Source: Plectrocnemia conspersa | Taxonomy: Eukaryota > Arthropoda > Insecta > Trichoptera > Polycentropodidae | NCBI GenBank assembly: GCA_009617715.1 | Contig: VTFK01000165.1 | Location: forward strand, 1 to 64,000 | DNA length: 64,000 bases | Direction: 5' to 3' | Shown here: piece by piece, positions 25,090-36,290 of the stretch | How positions within the stretch are numbered: the first letter of the stretch is position 1 | Layout: each line of letters opens with the position of its first letter | Notes under the pieces: model-generated | Databases searched by the model: none | What the model saw: only the letters and a program-made list of their open reading frames with translations | Told to the model about the DNA's origin: nothing | Made by a program: the position numbers and the translations under genes

Positions 25090-25560
25090 AAATAAATATT
25101 TACTATCCCGACATCCCGCTTTGGGATAAAAACAGTCAGAGGGTGTGGGCGGGGGTCGACTATGGGATAACCGGGTTTATCACCGTTTTGCATCGAAACA
25201 TTTATCGGCAAACATGTCGGGCTGAAATGACTGCTGCACTTGCGAATCACGGCCGTATCGCTAGCTCTGATGGAAAAGCTGTCGTAATCTCTTTCAACAT
25301 TATGTACACGAACACACATACATGAAATGTTTTTGAGTTTTTGTGCACACCGTTTGTATTTGTCGACGCCAAACACATCAGCGCCAATCGTCCATAGTCG
25401 GATTCAGTATTGCGTTTAACGCTGATTGCCTTTTTGTATCAACAACCGGTGATGCATGCTGCGGGAAAAAAATGATTGAATTTCATCGAATGCAGGTTGT
25501 GCAGGTGATAAGCGTGCTTAAAAAACTAATTAAACTTGTCACAAAATATTTCAATTGAAC
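25090..25560. other. GC-richer noncoding island
   Basis: The island includes TCCCGACATCCCGCTTTGGG near 25106, GGGTGTGGGCGGGGGTCGAC near 25141 and ACACGAACACACATACA near 25306. A 127-codon minus-strand frame (24993-25376) covers it but extends into AT-rich flank and has no motif. Candidate regulatory DNA. Confidence 0.35.
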
Positions 25561-26516
25561 TAATTTTTCCGATTCTGACATGAAACGCGATTTCTCGCCT
25601 ATTCATTGAACCTTAACTGGACGTTTAAGCCATAAGACCCTATGCTTCTAACATATGTGGTATTATCCTATCTTCAAAAGATTACACCATTGAAAGTATT
25701 TTCTATATCGTTACATCATATTTTGAATGCCTTTACGTTGTATCAATAAGGATATTTTTGTATGAAAACGAATTGCGTTAGAACCAACGCGTCCGAAAGT
25801 TTCTCTGTATGTACGTAAATTATTTTATTAAATTTATAACTACAGTACAAAAATAAACGTGCCATTTTTTATAATTGAATAAATAAAAAAATATGTTCCT
25901 TATTTTTATAAAATTTATTAAACACATTCAACACTTGCAGTTATATTTATTGACAATCGCCTTTGTAGCAAAATTTGCTAAAAAAAAGTATTCCCTGATT
26001 TATGTTTATAAGCAATTTTTTCAAGTCATCAAAGATATATAACTACCTAAAAGATTTTATTATTGCTAGTATAATGATTGCATGACAGTTTTAAAACTGT
26101 CATGCAATCATACAATGAAGAGATAAAAAATAATCGGGCATGGTGTTGAGCCAATAAAAAAAAAAAAAATCAGATTGCCAATGATTTTTAGCCCTTTGCT
26201 TGAGAACACTTTTGTGATTACAATCTTAATATCAGTGTTTAAATAAAAAAATATGTTTAATTAGGATCACAATATAAATATCGATGTATTTTAATAAGAA
26301 TATGTTTAATTTGCTCCTAAACCAAATCTTTATTGTTAATTAAAATGCATTTATTTTTTAAGATCAACATTAAATCCAGAAATTATTAAAAACAGTATAG
26401 CTTATATTTTAGATTTCAACAATCAAAGAGTTAAGCTGTGTTTGCTCTTATTTTTATACTATTGATTTTTAACTTATATTATGTTAGCTTATAAATATTT
26501 ATAAATTATTAATAAT
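25560..26516. other. AT-rich spacer with a perfect palindrome
   Basis: No gene is seen. The palindrome at 26074-26111 is listed separately. Confidence 0.45.
26074..26111. repeat. 38-bp perfect palindrome, no spacer
   Basis: ATGATTGCATGACAGTTTT (26074-26092) is followed directly by its exact reverse complement (26093-26111). There are no mismatches and no loop. Its 32% GC makes it unlike the trivial AT palindromes around it. It may be a recent small inverted duplication, a cruciform-forming site or a dimeric binding site. Confidence 0.9.
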
Positions 26517-26548
26517 AAATTTATTTTTCTTTATTTCAGGTGAGTCTA
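26517..26548 (+). promoter_or_regulatory. Candidate recursive (ratchet) splice site 1
   Basis: A T-rich tract, TTATTTTTCTTTATTTCAG, ends at 26539 and is joined directly to the 5' splice consensus GTGAGT at 26540-26545. This forms an AG|GT junction with no exon between. In insects such juxtaposed 3'/5' sites let very long introns be removed in steps. The same TTTCAG|GTGAGT arrangement occurs at 59064/59065 on the same strand, and I found no comparable site on the minus strand. The motif is seen directly; the function is inference. Confidence 0.6.
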
Positions 26549-26847
26549 ATCATTGTATTATCTACTGATAACCAAAATAGCAATAATTATCTATGTAAGT
26601 AGCTTAACTATATTTTAATTTTTATTTAAATTAGTGAATATATTTGACATCATATATTTTATAAATATCACATTGATTAGCCCTTTAGATAAAGTTAGAG
26701 ACTTTTGGTATGAATATTTTTGGCATTGTATTCAATCTTACGTTGTAACTTGACAAGCCTAAGTTATTAAAATTTATAATGAATAGATCTCACTAAGCAG
26801 TTAAGGTCATTTTTTTAATAAAATTACATTTTTATTATTAAAAAATA

Positions 26848-26945
26848 GAGTTTGCTGCAGTGGTTCGAACCCGTAGTCTCTTTGAATACCAGTCTAGACC
26901 TTATGGACTACACTATTCCACTATGTTGCACTATAAAATTGAACA
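26848..26945 (-). mobile_element. tRNA-like SINE head, minus strand
   Basis: On the minus strand a box-A-like TAGTGTAGTCCATAAGG is followed about 40 bases later by the box-B-like ACGGGTTCGAACC. That is the spacing of a tRNA gene's internal promoter. The stems needed for a real tRNA do not pair well (T-arm GGG against CAC), so it is read as a tRNA-derived SINE or a dead tRNA copy. Because TTCGAA is palindromic, a plus-strand reading of the T arm is also possible. Confidence 0.5.
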
Positions 26946-26956
26946 ATAAAAATATT

Positions 26957-27177
26957 ATACATATTTTATGATATATTCTAATATCAAATAAAAATTCTTG
27001 AAAATAATTATATGAAATATGGCACATGTTAAAAATGTTTTTGTTATTATTTATGTATCTTTTATAAAAACAATTTTTATTTTACAATTTCTAATACATA
27101 TTTTATGATATATTCTAAAATCGATTAAAAATTCTTAAAAATATTGTTATGAAATATGACACATATTAAAAAGTGTG
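26957..27177 (+). repeat. Direct duplication, 137-bp offset
   Basis: ATACATATTTTATGATATAT with the following TCTAAaATC...AAAAATTCTT...ATGAAATATG-CACAT occurs at about 26957-27040 and again at 27094-27177. The copies differ at roughly one base in eight. Intervening DNA is AT-rich. Confidence 0.75.
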
Positions 27178-28609
27178 TTAATTATTATTTACGTAAATTA
27201 AATTTAAAAAATAGTGGAAATTATAACTGTTTAATTATTATTATGTAAATATTTAAATGGTCAAAATGATTATGTAGGCGTTTTTCTACTTCTATTTGTT
27301 ATATATATTTCTCTATGAGTTAAAGTAGCTTATTATTGAATATTTTATACCCTTTTTGTGTTTATGGTTGTTCCATAAGTTTTTGCATTTTTTAAGATGC
27401 GGATTAAATGAGTTAAAATGAATAAATATTCCATTATTTTCTTTAATTAGACTCCACATGTTAATCAATTTTTTTTATATCTTTTTTTGAAGCACCAAGT
27501 TCTTTATTGTCATTTTTAATATCCGATTTTGTAAAATAATTTTTTCTACTTAAAAACTGTTGCAGTGGTTCCAAATAAAATCCATTGATTTTTTTATATT
27601 TTTCATCGATACATGAAGACAAACGCTATCTTGGTGTGTAATTACTCTTCTTTAATTTATAGGTGAAGATATTTTTTATGGCTTTAGTCGCTTTTATACA
27701 ATTTACTTAAGCACACTATAGTCTGTCGTTTTTGTTTGCATATTCATAATGAATTATCCTTTTCATTTTTTACCAAATACATAACATTATATTATTGAAA
27801 CATAATCCTTGGTTGATTGCCATTCAACCACTGCCTTTCACGTTGCGTGTTAAAGTAAAAGATAATTAATTATTGGTTTGTTAAGATTCACAGGGCGAGG
27901 TTTTTCTCTGACAATTAATAAGATACTCATATTTTAAAAATTAACACATTTAATTGATTAATAGCAAATTAAAGTTTAAAGACATACAATTAGAAATATT
28001 ACTCTAGACCTTGTTTTAAATAATATTGCTGTACGATTTTTTTATAATTATATGATGTTATGTCACCGAACGTTAGACCTTGAAACCAGCTTCCATTAAA
28101 AAAAATATTTAGGGGTAAAAGAGCAGTAAAACCAACTAGCTCGAAATGATCATTTTAAAATTTGTGTCGCCTCATTAATTATTGAATAATATACGACGAA
28201 CAGCATCTAACATATCATTCAGAGACAAACTGGCAATCAATGAAGACTACGGTACCTACTCTCAGACAGAAAACGGTACTAATCGAATCATTTACTGTCA
28301 TCTACAATTTTCGTAAGAATTTTCGCTACAATTTTCGCGTTAATCTGTCTTAAATAGTCACACCACTTATACATTTATATTTTTTTCATATTTTTTAAAA
28401 ACAGTTATTTTTAAAACTATTGCGAAATTATTTTGTAGTGTATTTTGTTTACCTTAAATATTTCTGAAACAACTCATTTTTACCCTCTGAAGTAATTTTT
28501 CAAATAATAAAATTTGTTTGTTATAACAAATGTCGATTAACCTATTTTTCAATAGCTGGTTTTAAAAGTTCAGATGTATTTTATTAAAAATATAAGACTT
28601 TTGCTGTAC

Positions 28610-29180
28610 AAAAATGTTGAGCCTTCATATATTTTCATGCACACCCCTGCAACATATCCAAGGAAACATCTCCGTCGTATCATACGATGCGAACGTGTAC
28701 ACCCTGCAAAAGCAAAGTTGTCAATCAACCGCTTGCAATTGTCCTCGCCATCCACCCCCATCTCCACTCACCCACCCTTGCCTCCAAAAGCTCAGGATCT
28801 CGGGCGCCCGGGAAGACGACCCCTGCCCAGGGTCCACCCTACCCCCACTACGTCCACCTATCTCCCCTTCTCTATCCACCCACTGAAAAGTGCAGGTGAC
28901 ACTAAGCAGGCGGCATCTCTGTTGCACCTCCTTTCTGGAGAGACTCGTCTGTCGTGCTCCTCACTCCGCGGCCGCATTGATCTGTCTCTGACGGCTGGAC
29001 GCGTGGACACTACCCCCGCAGCCTCCTGTCCTCGTCTTACTGTCCGTCCTCTCATGCCCGCGTCTTAATTGTCATTCAGGGACAGGGCGGGTAAATAGGC
29101 AGGATTGATGGGTCTGAGTGACGGGTGTCAGAACAGATTTTCGGCTCTCGTCCATATTGATCCTGCACTTTTATTTTATA
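28610..29180. other. GC-richer island with CCACC-rich tracts
   Basis: One strand is pyrimidine-biased with many CCACCC and CTCC runs, which creates long open frames (up to 164 codons, plus strand 28574-29068) of Pro/Ser/Thr-rich sequence. The frames overlap on both strands, lack domains and start in AT-rich flank, so I do not call a gene. The island includes TCTCGGGCGCCCGGGAAG near 28798 and CGCGGCCGC near 28967. Candidate regulatory DNA. Confidence 0.4.
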
Positions 29181-29950
29181 CAAAGTGAAAATGGAATGAG
29201 TTTTGTTGCAAGATCTATCGCTAAAAAGTGACACCTTCAAATTTAGGTGAGCCCTTAAACATTGTTATAATATAGTACATTTATTATGTTTATATGTGTA
29301 GAATTCATCAGCATAACATATCCAAACTGTAACTCAAAGTTGTTGTAAAAAACATTGTCTTAATAGTCCTTATCAACAGTTGTCTAGTTGTGGAATGCCA
29401 AAATCCAAATGTAGATACTTTAATTTAAACATATTTGTTTTGATTGTGTTGGACCAATTATTAAGTAATACAACAAGTAGTTTGACTTTTGCAGAAAATA
29501 CTATGCCAGAAGTTTTAATTATAGTTTATTTTACAAAATATGTAATTTACCAAAATGTAGATGTCAATATTGAACGCTGAAATCTTGTTGTTTGAGAGTC
29601 AGTATTGTAGTCGTCGATGATTTGATTGGTGATTCATATTCATCAAATCATTCCGATTGCTAATGTGACCAAATCACATGTTTTATAATGGTCCTTTAAA
29701 GCTTAAACAAAAATAAGTTTATGTTAATTGGGAGCCAATCACATTTCTGTTTAGCTTCACATTTAAATTTTACCGTTTATGAAAGCCAATTTGTTCAATT
29801 AATGTTTATTATTGTTTTTCTTGACAAGTTTCTAAGCCCATAAATTTATGCATGACAATACGTTTTATATGTTAGTCATTTTACTTGATATATATTATTT
29901 TAAATTCAAAATATCGCATTTTTGAATGAGCCTAGAACTGAATTGTCATT
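29180..29950. other. AT-rich spacer
   Basis: No gene is seen. GATGATTTGATTGG and CATCAAATCATTCCGATTG near 29620-29660 are two related ATTTGAT/ATCAAAT phrases in inverted orientation. Confidence 0.4.
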
Positions 29951-30690
29951 CTTCAGCATAACTTTGATTGACACACCTGAGCGACACCTGTCAGTCTAGC
30001 TACGTTTCTCTCAACTAACGAGCGCATCCCTTAATTGTGTTATTTAAAAACGAAACACGTTTCAGAAAAAGTTCACCACAGCCGACCTGTGTGTACGTAC
30101 GTGTGTGTGTGTGTATGTACGTTCGGATGCTTGCAATGCTTTCCGGATGAAGGGAGGCAGAACTGGACACAAGTTGAAGACTGTCCCGTCTGCTCCCGAC
30201 ACTGAAGTCGGCCCGGGGGGTGGGTTTTGCAGACCCCTGGGTGTTGCCTCCCCCGCGCCGGGGTGGCCGGGCGTGTCACTCAATTTTATTCGAGTGCAAA
30301 AGAGACGGTGGCTGTGTGTGTGCGCGAGACAAAAGTGTAGTGGCAGGGGGTGGGTGGGTGTAGGGGGTGGCTTGCCGGACCCGCCTAGGGATGATTAGAC
30401 ACAATGTCCGCCCGGGGCATGTGACAGCTTTTTATTACGCGACGCGGACGTATATTGTGTGACTTTCGTCAGACGGAATGAAGACGGTGACAGTGTATTA
30501 AAGGAAAATGTCAGCGATAAAGATGTGTGAGGCGGATGACGACGGCGGACGCCCCGGCTTCTTCTCTTCGCCTCTCGTTCCTTCTTTCTCTTTGATATAA
30601 CTAAGATCGATTTCCACGTTTCAATTACGGCGTCCCGGCAGTCGGCACAATGGTCACTGTTGGAGACAAGCTCAAATGTGACGAGCTATA
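29950..30690. other. GC-rich island with (GT)n and posterior-Hox-like site
   Basis: A long island with (GT)n near 30098-30118, CGGCCCGGGGGGTGGG near 30210 and TTTATTACG at 30431-30439, which matches the Abd-B/posterior Hox preference. Overlapping 60-97-codon frames on both strands have no domain. Several CpG-rich stretches suggest little CpG loss. Candidate regulatory DNA. Confidence 0.4.
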
Positions 30691-31795
30691 AATATGTCTA
30701 CATGCTAAATACTCACCAATATAACATAAAATAATAAGCCAACTGATACATATCAATTGAGGCGTTAATTTTCTCGTATAAGCTTAACCAATTGTTTTTA
30801 TATATTTTTTTAATGTATCATATTACTCAAAGTCTAAGAGTAATTCAGTAAATATTTATTTTCCATACCTTCACTATACCATAATCCAACCTTTAATATG
30901 AAATTTACGTTGCATACGTCTTATTCTAAAACACATCTCTAAACATTTCTTAAATAGTATTTTCAGGTTTTATTCACATCAGGTTCATACATTTTTAGTA
31001 TTGATAACGTAAAAGGGCCACCACTTTCGAATTTTAATCACGTTGGGGGTCACCATATTTGAGTTTTAAAGCCGAATAGTTGCAAAAGTTGTCTGCCATG
31101 TATGTATATATTTTTTTTAAATATTTCATTTATTTTATATTTGATATTTTGTAAATTAAAATATTATGCTACTCTGCCAATGAAAATTTGTCTTTAGATT
31201 AAGCAGTACGATATATAAGTCGCTGACAATTGACCTGAAAGATTCAAGTTCAAATCCCATATGGACCTTGTGTTTTATTTATTTTTTTTAATATGTTTTT
31301 AAGATAGGAATCTTTAATTATTATGTAATAATTGTTTCAATAAATCGTCACAAAGAGCATTTTTTATTATTTTTTTCGTTAAAGGTTAAGAATCATTTTT
31401 CATATTTTTGGTATTTTAAAGATTTTTGCCTTTTAATTTCTTAGACTTGTTAGCGAAAAACTATTCCAAATGGTTTTAGCAGCACTTCAAATCTAATAAA
31501 TATGCAAAATTTCAAAGTTTAAAACATATATGGTGCAAGTTGCAATTTTTGTCAAGACTCCTTATATATTATTAGTCAACTTGAGTCTCTTTCTTTCAAT
31601 TTATTTTTTTAGTTTGGTTCAGGCAAATTAGTACAATATTTGGTAAAATAGTATTTTATTAAATGTCATGCATTTTGACACGTCAAAAGCAATAAAATCG
31701 TGCCGTCGCAGTGTTAATGCTTGGTTGTCTAGCGTAAATTTTAGGACCATCTATGACAATAATTCGTGACAAGCAAATTAAGCATATCTAAACCA
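30690..31795. other. AT-rich spacer with a SINE-like copy
   Basis: No gene is seen. Contains the SINE-like head at 31185-31320. Confidence 0.45.
31185..31320 (+). mobile_element. tRNA-derived SINE-like element
   Basis: AGCAGTACGATATATAAGTCGCTGA resembles a box-A region. It is followed by TTGACCTGAAAGATTCAA and the box-B-like GTTCAAATCCCATATGGACC, then a T-rich tail. The CCTGAAAG...TTCAAATCCCATATGGA phrase is shared with copies near 24.58, 53.46 and 61.57 kb. This copy seems to lose the TTTCTATCGTGTC core. Confidence 0.55.
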
Positions 31796-31931
31796 AATTT
31801 TGAACAACAGGAGTGCGTAAAAAACAATTATCCCTTCTCAGAAGTCAAAAATCCTTTTTTTGCTTTTGACGTGAATTTTTGACTTCTGAGAAGTGATAAT
31901 TGTTTTTACGCTCTCCTATTGATCAAAATTT
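31795..31931. repeat. Long near-perfect hairpin (59-bp arms, ~19-base loop)
   Basis: The arm at 31795-31853 and the arm at 31873-31931 are reverse complements with only about six differences, including one single-base gap. The arms share CTTCTCAGAAGTCAAAAAT and AAAACAATTAT. The loop is around CTTTTTTTGCTTTTGACGT. A transcript in either orientation would fold as a ~59-bp hairpin, the size range of a pre-miRNA or small hairpin RNA. A miniature foldback transposon is equally likely; no clear target duplication flanks it. Confidence 0.8.
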
Positions 31932-32247
31932 AATTTTACAATATTTTAACCAATACACTCATATCATAAATCTTTAGTATTATCATAAAGGATAACTATC
32001 ATATTTTTAAAAGCGTGTAATATTGATGAACTATGGAGCAAATGCGAGATATTTGTATTGCTTTCCATTTGTATTTCTCCTAAAAGTTAAATTGGCTTAG
32101 TTTATATTTTGGACTTGACATAATGTAAGTTTTAAAGGTCAAGTTAATTTGATTAATTTGTGTAGGTTAGGTTTGGGTTTGAATAGCAAATGTACGTTTC
32201 GCAACTGTTAAATTGAGTTTCATATAGGTACATTTTTGAACTGCATA

Positions 32248-32482
32248 TAATTTCACTAGCGCCTATCAATTAAATTATATTTTCGCCAGTAGAAATATGT
32301 ATATCTAATAGTGAAAATATAACTGCACCGAAAAATACACATTTACTGTAACATTTATACATTGCGTATAAATAAATAATGATAAGTATATAAATGTATA
32401 TGTATATTACTATATAGGAAAAATCCTAAAATTTTTACTAGCACCTGCCGGATAAATTATATTTTCACTAGTAAAAATATAT
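32248..32482. repeat. Two copies of a short ACTAG-ended hairpin
   Basis: Copy 1 (about 32250-32298) runs from ATTTCACTAGCG to CGCCAGTAGAAAT. Copy 2 (about 32431-32480) runs from ATTTTTACTAGCA to CACTAGTAAAAAT. Both contain ATAAATTATATTTTC-like centres, and each can fold on itself. A related sequence with AATGTATTTTTACTGGC and TTTTTACCGGTAAATG lies at 58700-58785, so this may be a dispersed miniature element. Confidence 0.55.
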
Positions 32483-32613
32483 TTCCAAGGGTTTACATGT
32501 ATCTCGATACAGTTTTACTGAAATGGCGTATTTTTAAAAATATTTTTGATATAGATTCTGTTTTTTTTTTTAAATTTTCTTTAAGGGATAACCCGATAAT
32601 TTATTGTTTAGAA

Positions 32614-32793
32614 TCAGGGAGGGCGAGGGGGGGGGGGTGGCAAAAGCTAGCCAGTCAGTGGTTATTTTTATACTATTTAGATTAATTTAAAATTCATAGT
32701 ATTTCAATTAATTATATGCAATTTTTTGGCAAAAAATAGGAGGGGGGGGGGCGAACTCTTCCACCTTCACTTCCTCCAAAATTGACGTCCCTG
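32614..32793. mobile_element. Possible small element bounded by CAGGGA ends and G runs
   Basis: CAGGGAGGGCGAG is followed by an 11-base G run (32627-32637). About 105 bp later come a 10-base G run (32742-32751) and then GACGTCCCTG (ends 32791). CAGGGA and its inverse TCCCTG would make short hAT-like ends. However, the flanking octamers do not match and the rest of the ends are not complementary, so this is only a candidate. Confidence 0.25.
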
Positions 32794-33371
32794 GTGAAAT
32801 TAATAGTTTTCTTTGTTAGCAGCTGTTTTATCCAGATTTTACAGTAGTCTTTACTTACTCGCTTCATTATGACCATTATATATATGTACATAGATTGTAA
32901 AATAAATAAATCACTAATATTATATAAATTTGGTCCAAAAAATGATGCTGTTCATTAAGTCGTGCAATGAATATTTGCAACTGACTTTTTTATAATATAG
33001 AGCATACGTTAAAAAAAAATTTAAATACCCTTATATTATATAAAAAATATAATAATACAAATAGTAACTGTATAACGGAATTAAGGTGATAATTTTGCCC
33101 TTTAAAATTAGATATTTATTCCGACAAGTTCTCAGATAAAAAATAACAAAGTAAAGCGTAATTTTGATACAGTCATCTGTTTTCTTCAAGTAGGTAGCGA
33201 AACTTACAAAAATGTTTATGCGCAATATAACGCGAGTGTTGAAATCCTATAAGATTTAAGCAAAATGTATAGTACGGCCTAGATCATCTATGATTAGTCA
33301 TGGGAAGAGGCGCAACAATTGTTGCTTTAATTTTTATTAAATAAATTACCGTACAACAATTTAATTTTTAC

Positions 33372-33432
33372 AGTGGGTCCACCGCCAGGGCTTTGCCCTC
33401 TCCGTAGTAGTGTCTGACTAATCTCATGTGTC
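33372..33432 (+). repeat. Possible fragment of a dispersed insect repeat
   Basis: GGGTCCACCGCCAGGGC, GCCCTCTCCGTAGTAG and CATGTGTCGTAAAAGAC form a short balanced-composition block in AT-rich DNA. The phrase resembles the CATGTCGTAAAAGGCGACT sequence I remember from repeats in several insect genomes. That recognition is from memory and unverified. No second copy occurs in this window. Confidence 0.3.
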
Positions 33433-33599
33433 GTAAAAGACAGTCATTTATAATCACATTCTGGCCCCATTAACTATAATAAAAAAATACTATTATATTT
33501 AAACTGAATACCAATACCACATTGGAGCTAGTCATTAATAACTATTGTCTCAAGTTTTAACATTTTCACAATTTCTTTCTTTTTAATGTTTTTTTAAAG

Positions 33600-34080
33600 A
33601 ATCAGATCACAACCACATGTAACCTGTTGGTCTCGAAATTTCACGGTCACCACAAATCGATATCCCCATTGTACCATTCATCATTAATCGAATATACCAG
33701 CTGCGTTTCACAACGCATACACCCCACAACTGAATGCCCTTCGGCGGTTAAAACGCGAAAGAGTTACACACCCCCATCACCTATGACCACCCCCTACCCT
33801 CGCCCACCCTCTCCTCTCGCGACCCCGGCAACGACGTAATTTGACGACGTAAATCTTCAACTCTTGGCTGCCCCTCGTTCCGTTTCGGTACGTGGTCTAT
33901 GGCGCCCCTGCCGCCCGAAAACCACCCTTGGCCACCACCCACCTCCATCAGTTCGGCAAAATTGTAGCGTTTTCTGAGCGCCCACTGGTGAAAATCGGCG
34001 CTGCATCCATTGTACGTACATGTGTGTGTGTGTGTGTATAAATTTAAAAATGCATCCCAATTAGCGATTTTCCGATTTTC
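33600..34080. other. GC-richer island with short (GT)n
   Basis: Rich in CCACC and CCCT tracts (ACCACCCCCTACCCTCGCC near 33786). It ends with a (GT)n tract at about 34021-34037. Short overlapping frames without domains. Candidate regulatory DNA. Confidence 0.35.
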
Positions 34081-34379
34081 GGTCCGAATTATCTGTAATT
34101 TTGTATGGTATTTATCTCATGCTAATGATGATTGGACGAATTAATTCAGGGTGGTTTTGGGTTAGGCATATTTGGAACACTTATGCATTGGTTCACAAAC
34201 AAAAACAAAATTTTAGATGACCATTGTTATATGACATATTAACGACTTATGTGCAATGGATATTTTTTTTATTGAAATTAAAAAAGCATTGCAAGTAATT
34301 TATATAAGGTTTCACGTTGCTTTCTACATTGGAATGAACGTTGAAAATACTACGAATACTTTTAAATTTAAACTTTTAT

Positions 34380-34730
34380 GCATAATATAACTTGGAAACG
34401 GTTACATTTTCGCCACATTTAGATTGTATCCACACTGTATATATGTATGTATGTTCATACATGTACCTTAGATTCGGATCGACTTTTCTCAGAAGAGGTC
34501 CCGAAGATAACCCGGTGATGTGTGTTGGCCGTAACAGCGCGAATGCAGCCAGTCTCCAGATCCGTATCGTCCATACTACGTATCCACTCTCTATGGTTAA
34601 ATTTCCAACATTATCTCGCGAATAATATTCATAAATTCCATCTGGGGCGTTATAGGGTGGTGTGGGGTGTGTATGGAAAAATAAATCGACACCCCGCTTT
34701 CTAGCGGCGTAAGTATGAGAATGGAATGTA
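34380..34730. other. GC-richer noncoding island
   Basis: The island includes GTTGGCCGTAACAGCGCG near 34524 and TCTGGGGCGTTATAGGG near 34640. Two overlapping frames of 60-77 codons have no motif. Confidence 0.3.
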
Positions 34731-35331
34731 GATCAAATTTAATATATTAATATTCACATCTGTATTTTATTGGTTATTATTTATTAATTTATTAAGGGTC
34801 GTTCGAATCCATTTAAGTATTCATTGAGTATTGAATTCTATTCAATATACAATTGGACTTTTGATGAAATTCGTACAATATTCAGATCATATGTATTTGT
34901 AATCGTCAAGGTCTTTTTTGTTTTTATAACATAATGAAAATGTCAAAATGCCTAATATTTCATATTTGGTAGAGAATTACAGCTAGAATTACATTTCTAT
35001 TTTTTTAGTACTAGTACTTTAAGACCTCTTGAGATTTGAATAAAATAAAATTAAATCGATATGTTCAAGATTTACTTCTTAAGACTATAAGTTTTGCGAA
35101 TTTAAATGACACCAGAGCTTACTCTATGTGATTTTTTGCTGGTTTTGTAAATATATGCTTTATAATTTATGATGTTGTTGTATTTTTTTAAATCAATTTC
35201 TTAGCTTCTTTTAGTATTTAAAGAACATTACCATAAACTAAATTAAATAATCTTTACGTACAGGTAAATCTAATTGAACTTCAAGTATATTTTTAATATT
35301 TTAGTACATACTGTATTTATAATTAAAATAT

Positions 35332-35410
35332 TTTTAGCGTTTATTTAGTATTTAGAGTATTTAATTTTTTTAGCGTTTATTTAGTATTTAGAGTATTTAA
35401 TTTTTTTTAG
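35332..35410 (+). repeat. Two-copy tandem duplication, 36-bp period
   Basis: TTTTAGCGTTTATTTAGTAT followed by TTAGAGTATTTAATTTTTTT is present twice in succession, starting at about 35332 and 35368, with almost no differences. It is therefore recent. Confidence 0.9.
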
Positions 35411-35714
35411 TTGTGAACCAACTATAGTAATTTAAATAACATCCCCGATTTTTATTTAAATGTGTAATTTTAATTAAATAATTATTGTAAAATGTATTTT
35501 TATGCCATTTTAAAATTATTAATATAAATATATACACCTATGTATGAATATACTACAGTTAAAAACTTTACCAATTAATTAGAAAATTAAATATTTTTAA
35601 TCAGTTTTGTAAAAGTTCGATTATAAATTAAACGCAATACGTTTTTTTAATATTCAGACAATTTTAAATTAGATTTTAGTATTTTTAATATGTTTTTTTG
35701 ATCTACTTATTGTG

Positions 35715-36290
35715 TATTTGTGATCCTGCTATTATTTCTACATATAGTGTAGTATTTCAGTTAACATAACATGGGGTATTTTTTTATTGGAAATATATGA
35801 TGATCCCATGATGAGAATAAGTTAAATATTCGTCAGTTAGTTATCTATAAAATGTTATTAAATGGTCAGTAAATATTAAAGTAATTTTTTTTTAATTAAA
35901 TAATTCAATGCATATAAATAAAAACATCCGTTCCTTGAAATAGGCATTATGAAATTTATCCTGAAATAATTGTTAGAAACTATTTTTAGTCTATTTTTCG
36001 TAATATATCTCACATGGAATTGATTTCTAAAGCCTTAAAGTTATTAATGAGCGATAAGTTTAGTAAAGGGTTGAATTTTAAAATGGACTTAAAGGAAAAA
36101 AACGCATTAAAAATTCTAAATATTTGGACAAATTTTATTTAGTCATTTTTATCAGTATACTTTAAATATGTATATGACTTTGCTATTATTTTTACATATA
36201 GTAGTATTTCAGTTAATATAAAATGTAGATTTTGTATTAAAAATATATGAAGAACTTAAGCTAATAATATGTTAATTTATTGTCAATTGG
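35715..36290 (+). repeat. Direct duplication, ~446-bp offset
   Basis: GCTATTATTTCTACATATAG, AGTATTTCAGTTAACATAA and AAATATATGA occur in order near 35727-35800 and again near 36182-36250 with moderate divergence. The region between is AT-rich. Suggests an old tandem duplication. Confidence 0.55.

Larger units (their letters stand above)
26550..28610. other. AT-rich spacer with SINE fragment and duplication
   Basis: No gene is seen. It contains the tRNA-like SINE head at 26848-26945 and the direct duplication at 26957-27177. Confidence 0.45.
31932..33600. other. AT-rich spacer with small repeats and G runs
   Basis: No gene is seen. Holds the small ACTAG hairpin repeats (32248-32482), the two G runs (32627-32637 and 32742-32751) and the moderate-GC repeat-like segment at 33372-33432. 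Confidence 0.45.

Noticed and set aside
26848..26945. Functional tRNA gene on the minus strand
   Set aside because: The box-A/box-B spacing is right, but the T arm and acceptor stem do not pair. Treated as a SINE head or dead tRNA.
27640..27670. Recursive splice site (TTTAATTTATAG|GTGAAG)
   Set aside because: TAG acceptor with a weak pyrimidine tract, and the donor GTGAAG lacks the final GT of the consensus.
28574..29068. 164-codon plus-strand frame, longest in the window
   Set aside because: Pro/Ser/Thr-rich, starts in AT-rich flank, is overlapped by frames on the other strand and has no domain. It is explained by a pyrimidine-biased GC island.
32614..32793. Complete hAT element with CAGGGA ends
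   Set aside because: Flanking octamers differ and the ends are complementary over only six bases. Kept as a low-confidence candidate.
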